Origin: Eisenibacter elegans DSM 3317
GTDB taxonomy: Bacteria > Bacteroidota > Bacteroidia > Cytophagales > Microscillaceae
DNA length: 58,521 nucleotides
Direction of reading: 5' to 3'
Assembly (NCBI RefSeq): GCF_000430505.1
Contig: NZ_KE387153.1
Coordinates: 175,776-234,296, forward strand
A model generated the notes under the pieces. It saw only the letters and a program-made list of their open reading frames with translations, made no database searches and was not told the origin of the DNA. Position 1 is the stretch's first letter, and every line of letters begins with the position of its first letter. The position numbers and the translations under genes were made by a program. Of this stretch, positions 7,801 through 15,895 are shown one piece after another.

Positions 7801-10144
7801 ACCAGCACGAGCCACCCTACAGCCACACTTCGATGCGGTACAGGTAGGCCTAGAAACAGGCGAAATTGAATTTGCTTCATACAATATTGTGGAGTCTAAT
7901 CATTATCACTTCTTAATGGGCGGAAACTTAGAAACACTCGCTCAAAAGTATCAGAAGAACCTCAAACTCATCAAAAAACTAAAACAAGCATTTCATGAGA
8001 CCTATCTCTTGCCTTGGTATGAGATGGTGCTGAACCTCCGGCAAGAATCTGACAACACCACTTTGCTCAAAAGTGAGCGCTTTGATGAGCACATCCAGTT
8101 GCCTCTTTTTGAGGAAGAATCACAGCTTACGCTCGCTTTTGTAACCTATCAGGCCAAAACGATACTACACTATTGGCTGGATAATGAAGAAAGCGCATAT
8201 CCTTATGCGCTCAAAGCCGAACAACTCAAGGCCGGAGTAGTAGGGATGATGTTCTTGCCTACGCATAGCCTGTTTTATGGCCTTACGCTCTTGGCCAAGG
8301 TGCGCAACAATGCCGATGAAGCGCTGAAGCAGGAACTGCTTGCCACTTATGATGCTGTTGAGCACGAGTTGGCCTTCTGGGAGTCGCACTGCCCTGCCAA
8401 TATCGCACATAAACTACACCTGCTCCGCGCCGAGCGCCTGAGTTTAGACCCAACACACAACCTTATCCAAGTACTAGAGCATTATGAACAAGCGATAGAC
8501 CTTGCGCGCCATCAGCGCTTTATCCAAGAGCAAGCTCTGGCCAATGAGGCAGCGGCCAAGTATTTCTTGAGAATCGGGCGTGAAAAATTTGCCCGTGTCT
8601 ATATGGAAGAGGCGCGTTATCTGTATGATATGTGGGGTGCCAAAGCTAAGGTGGCCTTGCTCGACAAACAATACAAAACCTTGCTTGTGGGTGATAAAAA
8701 AGCTCCTGCCGCTACTACCAACCGCACGACTACCCTATCGACGACTACCTCGTCGAGCGGTGCAGGGCTGGATATGAATACCATCATCAAGGCTTCGCAG
8801 ACGCTTTCAGAAGAAGTAGTATTGGCACACTTACTCGAAAAGATGATGCGTATTGTCATCGAAAACGCAGGGGCGCAAAAAGGTTACCTGATTCTGGAAG
8901 GCAAAGACCAACGCTGGTATATTGAAGCCGAAGGCAATGCCCAACAAAAAGAGGTAGATGTCATGCAACATACCAATATCGATGAGGCTCCCCTCTCCAA
9001 CGGAGTGATCAACTATGTAACTCGTTTGCGCGAAGGAGTGATTCTAAACAATGCGTCAGAAGAAGGGAAATTCGTCAAAGACCCTCATATTCAAGCACAT
9101 AAACCCAAGTCACTGCTCTGCCTCCCCCTACTCAACAAAGGTAAACTCACCGGGATACTCTATCTCGAAAACAACCTCGTAACAGCCGCATTTACGCAAG
9201 AACGCATCGAGATTTTGAGCTTGCTTTCTTCACAAATAGCTATTTCTATCGAAAATGCCCGCTTGTATGAAAACCTTGAGGAGAAAGTACAAGAGCGTAC
9301 TGCCAAGCTCAATGCAGCTTATGAGGAAATAGAAAAGAAAAACCACGACATCACCGGCAGTATCAATTATGCCCGCCGTATCCAACAGGCGATGTTGCCT
9401 CGAATGGAGCGAATCAATACCGCGCTGCCTGAGTCTTTCATCCTCTTTATGCCTCGTGATATTGTCAGTGGCGATTTTTATTGGTTTGCCAAACAACAAG
9501 GCAAGACCATCATAGCTGCTGTAGACTGTACCGGCCACGGTGTCCCCGGCGCATTTATGAGCCTCATAGGCAGCGACCGCCTACACAACATCGTCAGCAG
9601 TCAAGGTATTGTAGCTCCGGCACGTATCTTGGACGAGTTGCACCTAGGTATCAACCAAGCACTCAAACAAGATAAGACCGAAAACCGCGACGGTATGGAC
9701 TTAGCGCTCTGTGTGCTTGACCCCGACACCCACACACTACAGTTTGCCGGAGCAAAAAATCCGCTTATCTACATCCAAAATGGCGAACTGATAGAAGTCG
9801 CCGGAGACAAAATGCCCATCGGTGGGCGGCAATGGGGCAAAAATGAAAAAGAACGACGCTTTGGCCAACACGAAATCCCGCTCCGCGCCGATACCGACAC
9901 CTATTGTTATCTCTTTTCGGACGGCTACCCCGACCAATTTGGGGGAGAGAAAAATATGAAGTTTATGAAAAAACACTTCAAAAGCCTCTTGCTCGACATT
10001 CATCAAAGACCCTTCGAGGAGCAGCGTATCATCTTGCGTGACACCATACGCCAATGGATGGGAGATGAACACAAACAACTGGATGATATTCTGGTAATAG
10101 GGTTTAAAGTCCCTTTCCGCCCTGCGGCTAGAATTGGGTTCTAG
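4844..10144 (+). CDS. Ser/Thr kinase - AAA ATPase - GAF - SpoIIE phosphatase multidomain regulator
   Basis: A 1766-residue cytoplasmic signalling protein. Residues about 1-275 are a protein kinase: a Gly-rich loop YEGANSYVYKT, catalytic HKDLNSNN near 131, DFG near 152 and GTLDYISPEQ activation segment. From about 310 comes an AAA/STAND-type ATPase with Walker A GYSGVGKS near 340 and Walker B VIFIDDWQWAD near 470. A long helical, TPR-like middle follows to about 1280. A GAF domain lies at about 1320-1480 and a coiled coil at about 1485-1515. A PP2C/SpoIIE phosphatase ends the protein (GDFYWF, VDCTGHGVPGAFMSLIG, DGMDLALCVLD, FSDGYPDQFGG). The same polypeptide thus carries a kinase and a phosphatase; targets are unknown and no anti-sigma or STAS gene is adjacent. 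The layout resembles known kinase-ATPase-GAF proteins in which a histidine kinase, rather than SpoIIE, often forms the C-terminus. Confidence 0.93.
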   Translation: MLTETPTLIYEGANSYVYKTALNGLVENTALVGYQEQSAILKVLKNPQPSREQLTLFYNEYEIIKNLEVRGVRRVLRRGRYQDQPALWLEYVPGVTLKEMQLAARANLTRFFDIAIPLAQIMAEVHQAGIIHKDLNSNNVLYNPDNKQVTLIDFGISSKITLKKQHLGNPEKLEGTLDYISPEQTGRMNRVVDYRTDLYSLGIVFFELLTGRLPFQSNDAMELVHAHLAHTPPAPHTLNPDVPEVLSEVVLKLLSKNAEDRYRSAFGLLHDLKIIRERWEALAEKSPDKLRSIGFAIAQEDYSGQFQIPEKLYGRQVELERLLKAYQNACSGRIELLLVEGYSGVGKSALVHEIYREITEKRGYFIEGKFDQFQRNIPYFAWIQAFKSFINQVLTESPEQLENWKSKILGAIGSNGRLLTDVLPSLELVIGEQPELLELGVSESQNRFNYVMQNFVNCISKREHPMVIFIDDWQWADNASLALLKTLLENQAEDYLLIIGSYRSNEVGETHPFRHTIEEIKQLHVSIDTLEINNLPQQDVTALISDSLQSSPEVVAPLAELVYQKTQGNPFFVTQTLRSLYEEHWLYFDFEQRLWRWDLEKLKNLNISDNVVDLIAKKYQKLNIDTKETLKQAACIGSVFSVDFLTMISPLFQEPEQIAQALEPALIEGLIAPHEYEYKFVHDRIQQAIYAQIPTKRKRDIHLRIGRLLLEKIPPEKQEEYIFDIVNQWNYGITLLQNPTDKLLLATLNLQAGNKAKGAAAYRPAFVCFTNAISLLDAQSCWTDYYEFTLKLFTEAAQTAFLLGEFDLMHEFAAAIVQNAARSLDHLASYEIRMQYYIANNRQQEALDHGLEFLEMVGIPLETEAPAIEDIPGLAYLPELDNETVLAAMDVMDSIITPAWAMHPRLFKQICYTMNALSIRHGNCTSSAVGYAFYGGLLCGGLGDIDQGYAYGKAAMELIDRYGNEARYIRSKVENIYISTVMHWKEPARATLQPHFDAVQVGLETGEIEFASYNIVESNHYHFLMGGNLETLAQKYQKNLKLIKKLKQAFHETYLLPWYEMVLNLRQESDNTTLLKSERFDEHIQLPLFEEESQLTLAFVTYQAKTILHYWLDNEESAYPYALKAEQLKAGVVGMMFLPTHSLFYGLTLLAKVRNNADEALKQELLATYDAVEHELAFWESHCPANIAHKLHLLRAERLSLDPTHNLIQVLEHYEQAIDLARHQRFIQEQALANEAAAKYFLRIGREKFARVYMEEARYLYDMWGAKAKVALLDKQYKTLLVGDKKAPAATTNRTTTLSTTTSSSGAGLDMNTIIKASQTLSEEVVLAHLLEKMMRIVIENAGAQKGYLILEGKDQRWYIEAEGNAQQKEVDVMQHTNIDEAPLSNGVINYVTRLREGVILNNASEEGKFVKDPHIQAHKPKSLLCLPLLNKGKLTGILYLENNLVTAAFTQERIEILSLLSSQIAISIENARLYENLEEKVQERTAKLNAAYEEIEKKNHDITGSINYARRIQQAMLPRMERINTALPESFILFMPRDIVSGDFYWFAKQQGKTIIAAVDCTGHGVPGAFMSLIGSDRLHNIVSSQGIVAPARILDELHLGINQALKQDKTENRDGMDLALCVLDPDTHTLQFAGAKNPLIYIQNGELIEVAGDKMPIGGRQWGKNEKERRFGQHEIPLRADTDTYCYLFSDGYPDQFGGEKNMKFMKKHFKSLLLDIHQRPFEEQRIILRDTIRQWMGDEHKQLDDILVIGFKVPFRPAARIGF

Positions 10145-10149
10145 ACACA

Positions 10150-10174
10150 CTAGTTACACGACCTTTGTAACTAG
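10150..10174. terminator. Hairpin at the 3' end of the kinase/phosphatase gene
   Basis: CTAGTTACA (10150-10158) and TGTAACTAG (10166-10174) pair perfectly over a 7-base loop, starting six bases after the stop codon at 10144. No T-run follows. The stop codon of the minus-strand gene fragment at 10154 lies inside the left arm. Confidence 0.5.
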
Positions 10175-10336
10175 CTGGGACCAACTTTCTATCCCCTTTT
10201 CGGGGTTATGTACATCACCCAAGAGCTGCAGATTGTGTAGTTGTTGGCACAATACATTAAGCAAGGCCAACCCTACATTTCCTGTAGCTCCGGTGATAAG
10301 CCAAGTATTGGAAGTTGATTTCAGTTTGAATATCAA
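10154..10336 (-). pseudogene. N-terminal fragment of an NAD(P)-binding (NmrA/SDR-like) protein
   Basis: About 60 residues containing WLITGATGNVGLALLNVL, the Rossmann-fold dinucleotide-binding motif of NmrA-like and atypical SDR proteins, followed by VHNPEKGIESW, which fits the next strand (the 'RNPEKA' region). Full proteins of this type have 250-300 residues. Here the frame ends at a TAA inside the hairpin next to the neighbouring gene, and the rest of the enzyme is gone. There is no good ATG; the frame opens at a TTG. I read it as the 5' remnant of a deleted gene. A genuine short protein is possible but unlikely. Confidence 0.6.
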
Positions 10337-10423
10337 TTGTTTGTGTAAGTAACTTATGGTTTGTTTTAGGGTTTAGGTTTTTGTCTTAAACTTTCCTCAA
10401 TGAGGCTAAAAACACCAAGCTAT

Positions 10424-11029
10424 CTACTCACCATACTGATGCTTTCCGGCAGACCAACCACGGTTACCCAACCATTGTTGGCCAGAAGAGGCTGCCTCCT
10501 CTTCGAGCTGCGTACCCATGGAATCATTCCATCGGTTAAGGTATCCAAAAAGCGCTACTACACCCATCATTTCTACAATTTCGCCTTCGTTCCAGTATTT
10601 ACGCACTTCCTGAGCAACAGCCTCATCGACAGCATTGGGTACTGTAGCCGCAGCCAATGCCAGTTCCAAGGCAGCACGCTCTGCAAGGCTGAAAGCTGGG
10701 TGAGTTCTAAACTCCCATATATGTGCCAATTGTTCGGCCTCGGCTCCATAACGCTCAGCAGCCCTGATTGTATGGGCTTGGCAATACCTGCACCCTGTGG
10801 CATTGCTCGTAATATAACCTATCAGGCGTTTGAGCGCACTGCTCACCCGTCCGTGGTTTGCCATGACAGCCTTGTTAAGGTTGATAAAGGCATAGGCAAT
10901 CTCAGGTCGATGGTACATTGTCAGAACACTATTGGGGCAAAAACCCAGCGTTTCATTATAAAAAGCAACGAGCTCTTGTAAGGCAGCGTCCTTTGGATTA
11001 TTTACAGGGTTGACTAATGGTGTTTGCAT
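10424..11029 (-). CDS. AhpD/carboxymuconolactone decarboxylase-family protein
   Basis: A 201-residue, all-helical protein. The key motif is CRYCQAHTIRAA near residue 80, the CxxC...H site used for peroxidase or thiol chemistry in AhpD-like proteins. Around it are family features: LGFCPNSVLTMYHRPEIAYA before it and LSLAERAALELALA-like helices after it. It probably acts in peroxide or thiol-redox defence in the cytoplasm, but the CMD family also contains decarboxylases, so the substrate is open. The ATG at 11029 begins directly with family-like sequence. It is monocistronic. Confidence 0.85.
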   Translation of the reverse strand: MQTPLVNPVNNPKDAALQELVAFYNETLGFCPNSVLTMYHRPEIAYAFINLNKAVMANHGRVSSALKRLIGYITSNATGCRYCQAHTIRAAERYGAEAEQLAHIWEFRTHPAFSLAERAALELALAAATVPNAVDEAVAQEVRKYWNEGEIVEMMGVVALFGYLNRWNDSMGTQLEEEAASSGQQWLGNRGWSAGKHQYGE

Positions 11030-11068
11030 ATGACAAGGTTTAGTATGTGAGTAGTTTTTGAGGTCTAT

Positions 11069-11461
11069 TCATTCCCTTTCGATGAGCAAATAATACTTAA
11101 ACTGTTTGCTACGATCGGCATTGAAGCGCGTCCCTTGCATAACCCCCTGGCGCATAGTTCCCTCCCAGTAGCCAGTAACTTGTTGATTTTCATCATATTC
11201 TGTGAATTTCTGATAAAAAGTTACTGTACTCATCTCATAGGTAGCCCGCCCTTCGAGGTAATATTTATTTTTCCCGTTGCCAGAGTGGTAGTTTCCCATC
11301 AGAACACCATCTTGGTTGTCTTCATAAAAACAAAGTGTAATGGGGCGACTGCGTAAGGAGCCTTTGAATGTGAGGGTACATTGTGCCCAGGTAAGCGCAG
11401 GGAAAAGGCAAAAGAAGCTAATCAGCAACAGATGAGGTTTCGGAGTCAGTATTTTGTGCAT
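11069..11461 (-). CDS. Small secreted protein of unknown function
   Basis: 130 residues with a convincing signal peptide (hydrophobic LLLISFFCLFPALTWA, cleavage before QCTL). The mature part is beta-rich and polar, with repeated G-Y/W-x-G patterns (GVLMGNYHSGNGKNKYYLEG, GYWEGTMRQG). That pattern recalls lipocalin-like or MORN-like exported proteins, but I cannot assign a family. Its start lies inside the 3' end of the upstream minus-strand gene (overlap 11418-11461, 44 bases), so the two are probably translated from one message. Confidence 0.65.
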   Translation of the reverse strand: MHKILTPKPHLLLISFFCLFPALTWAQCTLTFKGSLRSRPITLCFYEDNQDGVLMGNYHSGNGKNKYYLEGRATYEMSTVTFYQKFTEYDENQQVTGYWEGTMRQGVMQGTRFNADRSKQFKYYLLIERE

Positions 11462-12143
11462 TTTGGAGTTGTTTGGGTTTGATTTTAAGATTCTGAGCCA
11501 CTATTCGGAGCAACTTTCGTTCGGCAAAGGCACGCTTGCCATCGGCTTCGGCAATGGCATTGAGATATTGCCACAGGTGCTCCTTTCCGGCTTCGTCAAG
11601 GACATCGCGCAAGATAAGGGCCATATCTTTTACTTCGGGTAAATCCCGATGATAACTCAAGACTTGGCGAAACTCATTCTCCTCAAAGTCAGGCAGCCAA
11701 TCCCTGCCCAATGTCGCGGCTATGCTGATTTCGGCCTCCTCGGCGGTTCCGTCAGCCATCACCATCTTGGCCGCCATGGCATAGGCGATGGCGGTCAGGT
11801 CAAAAAGCCCCGGGTGTTCAGGCAAGCCTAATTGGTGGAGATGACGGCGCAAACGCTTAGGTGTCGGACGAACAAATACCGCCTGTCCTAGGTTGTAACT
11901 TATCAAAATCGGGTTGACTACTGCGGCAGTAATGCTAAACCAGCCCACCAAGCCCGAAACGCCGACTTCTTGCAGTGCCTTTTTGCGCAAACAAGACCGG
12001 CAGCCCATAAATCGGCGATACCCTATCTGATAGGCAATCAACAGCCCCCGTACATACGGAATGCTAAGACTGGCCTCTATAGGGCGCTCGTGGCAATAAG
12101 GGCAGGTGTATTGTTTTTGGGGAATAGGAACAAGCTCGGCCAT
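11418..12143 (-). CDS. Membrane-linked zinc-ribbon/TerB-like protein
   Basis: About 241 residues. The N-terminal part carries CPYCHERP near residue 13 and CRSC about 35 residues later, a four-Cys zinc-ribbon-like arrangement, followed by a hydrophobic segment (VSGLVGWFSITAAVVNPILI). The C-terminal half has two TerB-like acidic repeats: MAAKMVMADGTAEEAEISIA and LNAIAEADGKRAFAERKLL. TerB-like modules occur in tellurite-resistance and many unrelated stress proteins; the function here is unknown. I chose the ATG at 12143; a TTG eight codons upstream overlaps the likely promoter. The 3' end overlaps the next gene by 44 bases, indicating translational coupling. Confidence 0.65.
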   Translation of the reverse strand: MAELVPIPQKQYTCPYCHERPIEASLSIPYVRGLLIAYQIGYRRFMGCRSCLRKKALQEVGVSGLVGWFSITAAVVNPILISYNLGQAVFVRPTPKRLRRHLHQLGLPEHPGLFDLTAIAYAMAAKMVMADGTAEEAEISIAATLGRDWLPDFEENEFRQVLSYHRDLPEVKDMALILRDVLDEAGKEHLWQYLNAIAEADGKRAFAERKLLRIVAQNLKIKPKQLQNAQNTDSETSSVAD

Positions 12144-12164
12144 AGTGTTCGGAAGTTGATGAGC

Positions 12165-12172
12165 CAAATGTA
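12165..12172 (-). promoter_or_regulatory. -7 element for the zinc-ribbon/TerB-like gene
   Basis: On the minus strand TACATTTG matches TAnnTTTG and lies 21 bases before the ATG at 12143. It supports that start over the upstream TTG. No clear -33 element was found. Confidence 0.4.
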
Positions 12173-12362
12173 CAAAAATTAAGACAATCTGCCACAGATT
12201 CCTCCTTCTAGCAGGATAAGTTTGATTACAGACAACCTCCTTATCAAAGCACTCATTATCAATAATTTATTCAAGTATCAGTTACCATCATGCAAGATTG
12301 TTTTCTCCCGAGGCTCCTGATAGGGAACACTAAACAGCCCGGGAGTTTTAGTTTGTGGCCGG

Positions 12363-12393
12363 TTTGTTTTTCACAAATTAGGCTGTATCTTCG
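12363..12393 (+). promoter_or_regulatory. Promoter of the SpecificRecomb-family gene
   Basis: TTTG (12363-12366), a 19-base spacer, then TATCTTCG (12386-12393), one base off the -7 consensus TAnnTTTG. The ATG is 63 bases downstream. The rest of the 12144-12456 gap shows no gene. Confidence 0.45.
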
Positions 12394-12456
12394 TTATATG
12401 GAAAATTCCTGTCTCAGGAAGTTTCTAAAGCAAAAGAATGCAAAAATACGCTAAAC

Positions 12457-14502
12457 ATGAAAGATACGCTAGACCTGATTTTAGCCTATGAGGGCAATGA
12501 CATCCACCTACTCAAAGAGTTGGTCAAAGAAATTCGCCCTCGCAGCCAAGTTAGAATTCCAGAAGCGATTTCTCAAATAGAAAACCTTATTGCCCTTCTT
12601 AAAGCATACCCTGAGTATAAAGTTGGATTTATGCGCTACTGGGCCGCCCTAACCGAAAAGCGTAGTTGTATGCGCCTCCTGACAGATACGGGCATTCAAT
12701 CTTATAAAGGTTTTAGCGCAGAGTTGGTAGAACGCTTCAGTCACAGTTTCCTGCCACCAGTAACTGACAAGAACAGCTTCCTACACCTCATAGGTGAGCT
12801 TTTTAATAAAAAAAACGACTATAAATGGGTGCGCGCCATTCCTCATTCCGTTTGGAAGCGCTTGTTTGAGGAGTTGCATTTCAAGAGTGTGGCCGAGATG
12901 CCTTCCGAAAACCCACTCTTACAACAAGTTTTAAACGGCATCTTAATCATCTCCCTGCGTATCAATACCATTGCTCTAGAGCAAGATGTGATTGAGCGGT
13001 TGCCAGAGCTAGAGAAGTTCGACTCTCCCTTTATGGTGCAAAATATCGAGATAGATAATTATCTCAAAAACTACCGCGCCGAGGGGTTCGACCGTAGCCA
13101 TCACAATCAAGATTATAAGCAAATACTCATTATTCTGCGCCAATGCGAGGAGTATATTCAGGTATTGCGCAAAAATAGGGATAAATATGGAATCACCCTG
13201 CGCATTACACACAGTTTGCTACGGCTTTCCCAAAACATCAAGCGGGTACATATGTTGCTGCGACTCATCACCTTACACCACAATGAAGACGATCGCTACC
13301 TACCCGAGATTAGTTTCTTGAAAGAAATAGTAGAGCAACACAATACCCGCAACAGCCTCAACTTGTATGTTCAGCGAAATATTGGCTTGTTGGCCTACCA
13401 AATCACCGAACACGCCAGCAAAACCGGCGACCACTACATCACCAGTGGGCGGAAGGACTATTGGAATATGTACCGCTCAGCTATGAAAGGCGGCCTGATT
13501 GTAGGCTTCCTTTCGATGTTCAAAACCCTGTTTTATTATCTCAAAGTCTCTCCTTTTGTACACGGCTTGTTGTATAGTGCCAATTATTCCTTTGGTTTTA
13601 TTGCCATTTATCTTTTCAAGGGAACTCTTGCCACCAAGCAACCTGCGATGGTAGCGACCAAGTTGGCCCAAACCCTAGACATCAAGCCCCAACAAGCCCC
13701 TATTGATTTTGAGCAATTTTCGCGGCTGATAGCCAAGGTATCGCGCTCACAGTTGGTGGCTTTTATAGGCAATGTAATGGTTTCTTTTCCAGTGGCTTAT
13801 GGATTGGCCTGGGGGTATTTTGCCCTTTATGGTGTACACATCGCCACCCCCGAAAAAGCCCAACACCTCATCCACGAAATACATCCTTGGCGTAGTTTGA
13901 GCCTTTTTCACGCCGGTATTGCAGGCGTATATCTCTTTTTATCTGGCTTGATATCTGGGTATTATGACAACCAGACCGTCTCCAACAAAATACCACAGCG
14001 CCTCCGCCAACACCCCGTACTCAGCCGCATTATGCCCAAAAAATGGCTCACCAACCTAAGCAACTACCTCGAAAAAAGTATGGGTAGCTTAGCCGGTAAC
14101 TTCTGGTTAGGGATTTTCTTGGGCAGTACCGCTATTTTGGGCGGCTTTTTGGGCTTGCCTATCGACATCAGGCACATTACTTTTGCTGCCGGCAATTTTG
14201 GCCTTGCTATTGTGGGGCTAGAACATGCCATCCACTGGAAAGTAGTCGTAGTCACCATCTTGGGTATTATCGGTATCGGTTTTATGAACTTTATTGTGAG
14301 CTTTGGCTTGGCAACCTTTGTGGCTATCCGGGCGCGTGGCATCAATTTCTTGCAATCGAGTAAGTTGCTCCGGCACGTTATCAGGTATTTTATCAAGCAT
14401 CCTTGGGAGTTTGTATTCCCACCCAAAGACCCCAAAGCCCTCCCTCCTGCCAGTAGTGGCGACCAAAAAAGCAGCACATTGGTAGATGCGGCCACGCATT
14501 AG
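12457..14502 (+). CDS. SpecificRecomb-family membrane protein
   Basis: 681 residues. The N-terminal half is soluble and helical with Arg/Lys/Leu-rich repeats (MKDTLDLILAYEGNDIHLL ... RLLTDTGI). The C-terminal half has about six to seven membrane segments, including LIVGFLSMFKTLFYYL, FIGNVMVSFPVAYGLAWGYF, FWLGIFLGSTAILGGFLGLP and VVVVTILGIIGIGFMNFIVS. This architecture, and LPIDIRHITFAAGNFG near the end, match the family annotated as 'site-specific recombinase' after a gonococcal gene. Nothing in the sequence resembles a tyrosine or serine recombinase, so the name is probably misleading and a membrane role is more likely. The Pro- and Ser-rich tail has no motif. It is monocistronic with its own promoter. 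Confidence 0.75.
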   Translation: MKDTLDLILAYEGNDIHLLKELVKEIRPRSQVRIPEAISQIENLIALLKAYPEYKVGFMRYWAALTEKRSCMRLLTDTGIQSYKGFSAELVERFSHSFLPPVTDKNSFLHLIGELFNKKNDYKWVRAIPHSVWKRLFEELHFKSVAEMPSENPLLQQVLNGILIISLRINTIALEQDVIERLPELEKFDSPFMVQNIEIDNYLKNYRAEGFDRSHHNQDYKQILIILRQCEEYIQVLRKNRDKYGITLRITHSLLRLSQNIKRVHMLLRLITLHHNEDDRYLPEISFLKEIVEQHNTRNSLNLYVQRNIGLLAYQITEHASKTGDHYITSGRKDYWNMYRSAMKGGLIVGFLSMFKTLFYYLKVSPFVHGLLYSANYSFGFIAIYLFKGTLATKQPAMVATKLAQTLDIKPQQAPIDFEQFSRLIAKVSRSQLVAFIGNVMVSFPVAYGLAWGYFALYGVHIATPEKAQHLIHEIHPWRSLSLFHAGIAGVYLFLSGLISGYYDNQTVSNKIPQRLRQHPVLSRIMPKKWLTNLSNYLEKSMGSLAGNFWLGIFLGSTAILGGFLGLPIDIRHITFAAGNFGLAIVGLEHAIHWKVVVVTILGIIGIGFMNFIVSFGLATFVAIRARGINFLQSSKLLRHVIRYFIKHPWEFVFPPKDPKALPPASSGDQKSSTLVDAATH

Positions 14503-14517
14503 CCCCGGCCAGTCTGT

Positions 14518-14536
14518 CAAAAAGGCTGACTTTTTG
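14518..14536 (+). terminator. Terminator-like hairpin after the SpecificRecomb gene
   Basis: CAAAAAG (14518-14524) pairs with CTTTTTG (14530-14536) across GCTGA. It lies 15 bases after the stop at 14502. The stem is short and AT-rich, so confidence is moderate. Confidence 0.4.
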
Positions 14537-14648
14537 GCCTTCGGTCTAAACATCGCACTAGTTTGGCTGTTTTGTTGTTATCACTTGCAGAATAGCAATG
14601 CGTGTGTTGTGTCTACCCATTAGACACAACCACCAATAATGATGTATT

Positions 14649-15791
14649 ATGAAAATAGGAATCGTTTGTTACCCCACCTTTGGGGGCAGTGGCGTAGTAG
14701 CCACAGAGTTGGGCAAAGGCTTGGCACAACGCGGCCATCAAGTCCATTTCATTACCTACTCCCAACCAGTGCGGTTGGATTTCATCAACGAGAATCTCTT
14801 CTACCACCAAGTGTACCTGCCGAGCTACCCGCTCTTCCAATACCCTCCCTACGAGCTGGCTTTGGCCGGCAAGATTGTCAATGTGGCGCTACACGAAAAA
14901 CTCGACCTGTTGCACGTACACTACGCCATCCCACATGCCTCTGCGGCGTTTATGGCCAAGCAAATCCTCAAAACCAGAGGGGTTGAGCTTCCAGTGGTAA
15001 CTACCCTGCATGGCACAGACATCACGCTGGTGGGTAAAGACAGCAGCTTTGAGCCTGTGATTACGTTCAGCATCAATGCCTCTGATGGTGTTACGACGGT
15101 CTCCGAAAGTCTCAAAAAAGACACCTATGCGCACTTTGCTGTAGAAAAAGACATTGCAGTCATCCCGAACTTCATTGACCTTGAGCGCTTCAAAAAGCAG
15201 AAAAAAGAGCACTTCAAAAAAGCTATCTGCCCTAATGACGAAAAGCTCTTGGTACACACCTCCAACTTCCGAAAAGTAAAACGCATTGAGGATATTTTAG
15301 CGATTTTTAGGAATGTTCGCGCCGAGATTCCGGCCAAACTTCTGCTAGTAGGCGATGGCCCCGAGCGTAATGCCATGGAAGAGCTGGCGCGCAAATGGCA
15401 AATAGCCGATGATGTGCGCTTCTTAGGCAAGCTCGAAGCAGTAGAAGAAGTACTCTCCTTGGCCGACTTGTTTCTGATGCCTTCCGAAAAAGAAAGCTTT
15501 GGCTTGGCCGCCCTTGAGGCAATGGCCTGTGAAGTACCTGTGATTGCTTCTGATGCCGGCGGTATCCCTGAGTTGAATATCGACGGAGTTACGGGTTTCA
15601 ACAGCCCTGTAGGAGATGTAGCCGCAATGACCCGAAACGCCCTGCATATCTTGCAAGACGATATGTTGCCGGCTTTCCGCAAAAATGCCTTGGCTAATGC
15701 CCAACAATTCGATATTGTCAATATCTTACCGCAGTACGAAGCCTTTTATGAAGCTACTTATCAAAGCGTAAGGCAGGCTGCCATAGTTTGA
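14649..15791 (+). CDS. bshA: N-acetyl-alpha-D-glucosaminyl L-malate synthase (bacillithiol pathway)
   Basis: A 380-residue GT-B glycosyltransferase that joins UDP-GlcNAc to L-malate, the first step of bacillithiol synthesis. The start MKIGIVCYPTFGGSGVVATE is the BshA signature, followed by GHQVHFITYSQPVRLD and HVHYAIPHASAAFMA. The donor-site motif is in SEKESFGLAALEAMACEVPV (EX7E), followed by ASDAGGIPEL. Length is normal. Other bsh genes are not in the window. It implies bacillithiol is the low-molecular-weight thiol, which fits the nearby peroxiredoxin-like and AhpD-like proteins. The ATG is 146 bases after the preceding stop. Confidence 0.95.
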   Translation: MKIGIVCYPTFGGSGVVATELGKGLAQRGHQVHFITYSQPVRLDFINENLFYHQVYLPSYPLFQYPPYELALAGKIVNVALHEKLDLLHVHYAIPHASAAFMAKQILKTRGVELPVVTTLHGTDITLVGKDSSFEPVITFSINASDGVTTVSESLKKDTYAHFAVEKDIAVIPNFIDLERFKKQKKEHFKKAICPNDEKLLVHTSNFRKVKRIEDILAIFRNVRAEIPAKLLLVGDGPERNAMEELARKWQIADDVRFLGKLEAVEEVLSLADLFLMPSEKESFGLAALEAMACEVPVIASDAGGIPELNIDGVTGFNSPVGDVAAMTRNALHILQDDMLPAFRKNALANAQQFDIVNILPQYEAFYEATYQSVRQAAIV

Positions 15792-15800
15792 GTTTATACC

Positions 15801-15880
15801 AAGATTCACAAGATTTGGTTTTCTTAATTCTCAAGGATTCTCAGCACACACATTTCCCAAACCAATTTTGGTTGGGTATA
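15801..15880 (+). repeat. Intergenic repeat, copy A
   Basis: An 80-base sequence lying between bshA and the RidA-like gene. It begins AAGATTCACAAGATTTGG, has a core GATTCTCAA... 'TTCTCAAGGATTC', and ends in an imperfect stem CCCAAACC / GGTTGGG followed by TAT. It matches copy B (18430-18508) at roughly 69 of 79 positions by eye and copy C (29926-30004) more loosely. Confidence 0.65.
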
Positions 15881-15895
15881 TCTTAAATACGCCCA

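Noticed and set aside
12457-14502. Treating the 681-residue protein as evidence of a mobile element or integron
   Set aside because: The family name includes recombinase, but the sequence is a membrane protein with no recombinase motif and no attachment sites nearby.
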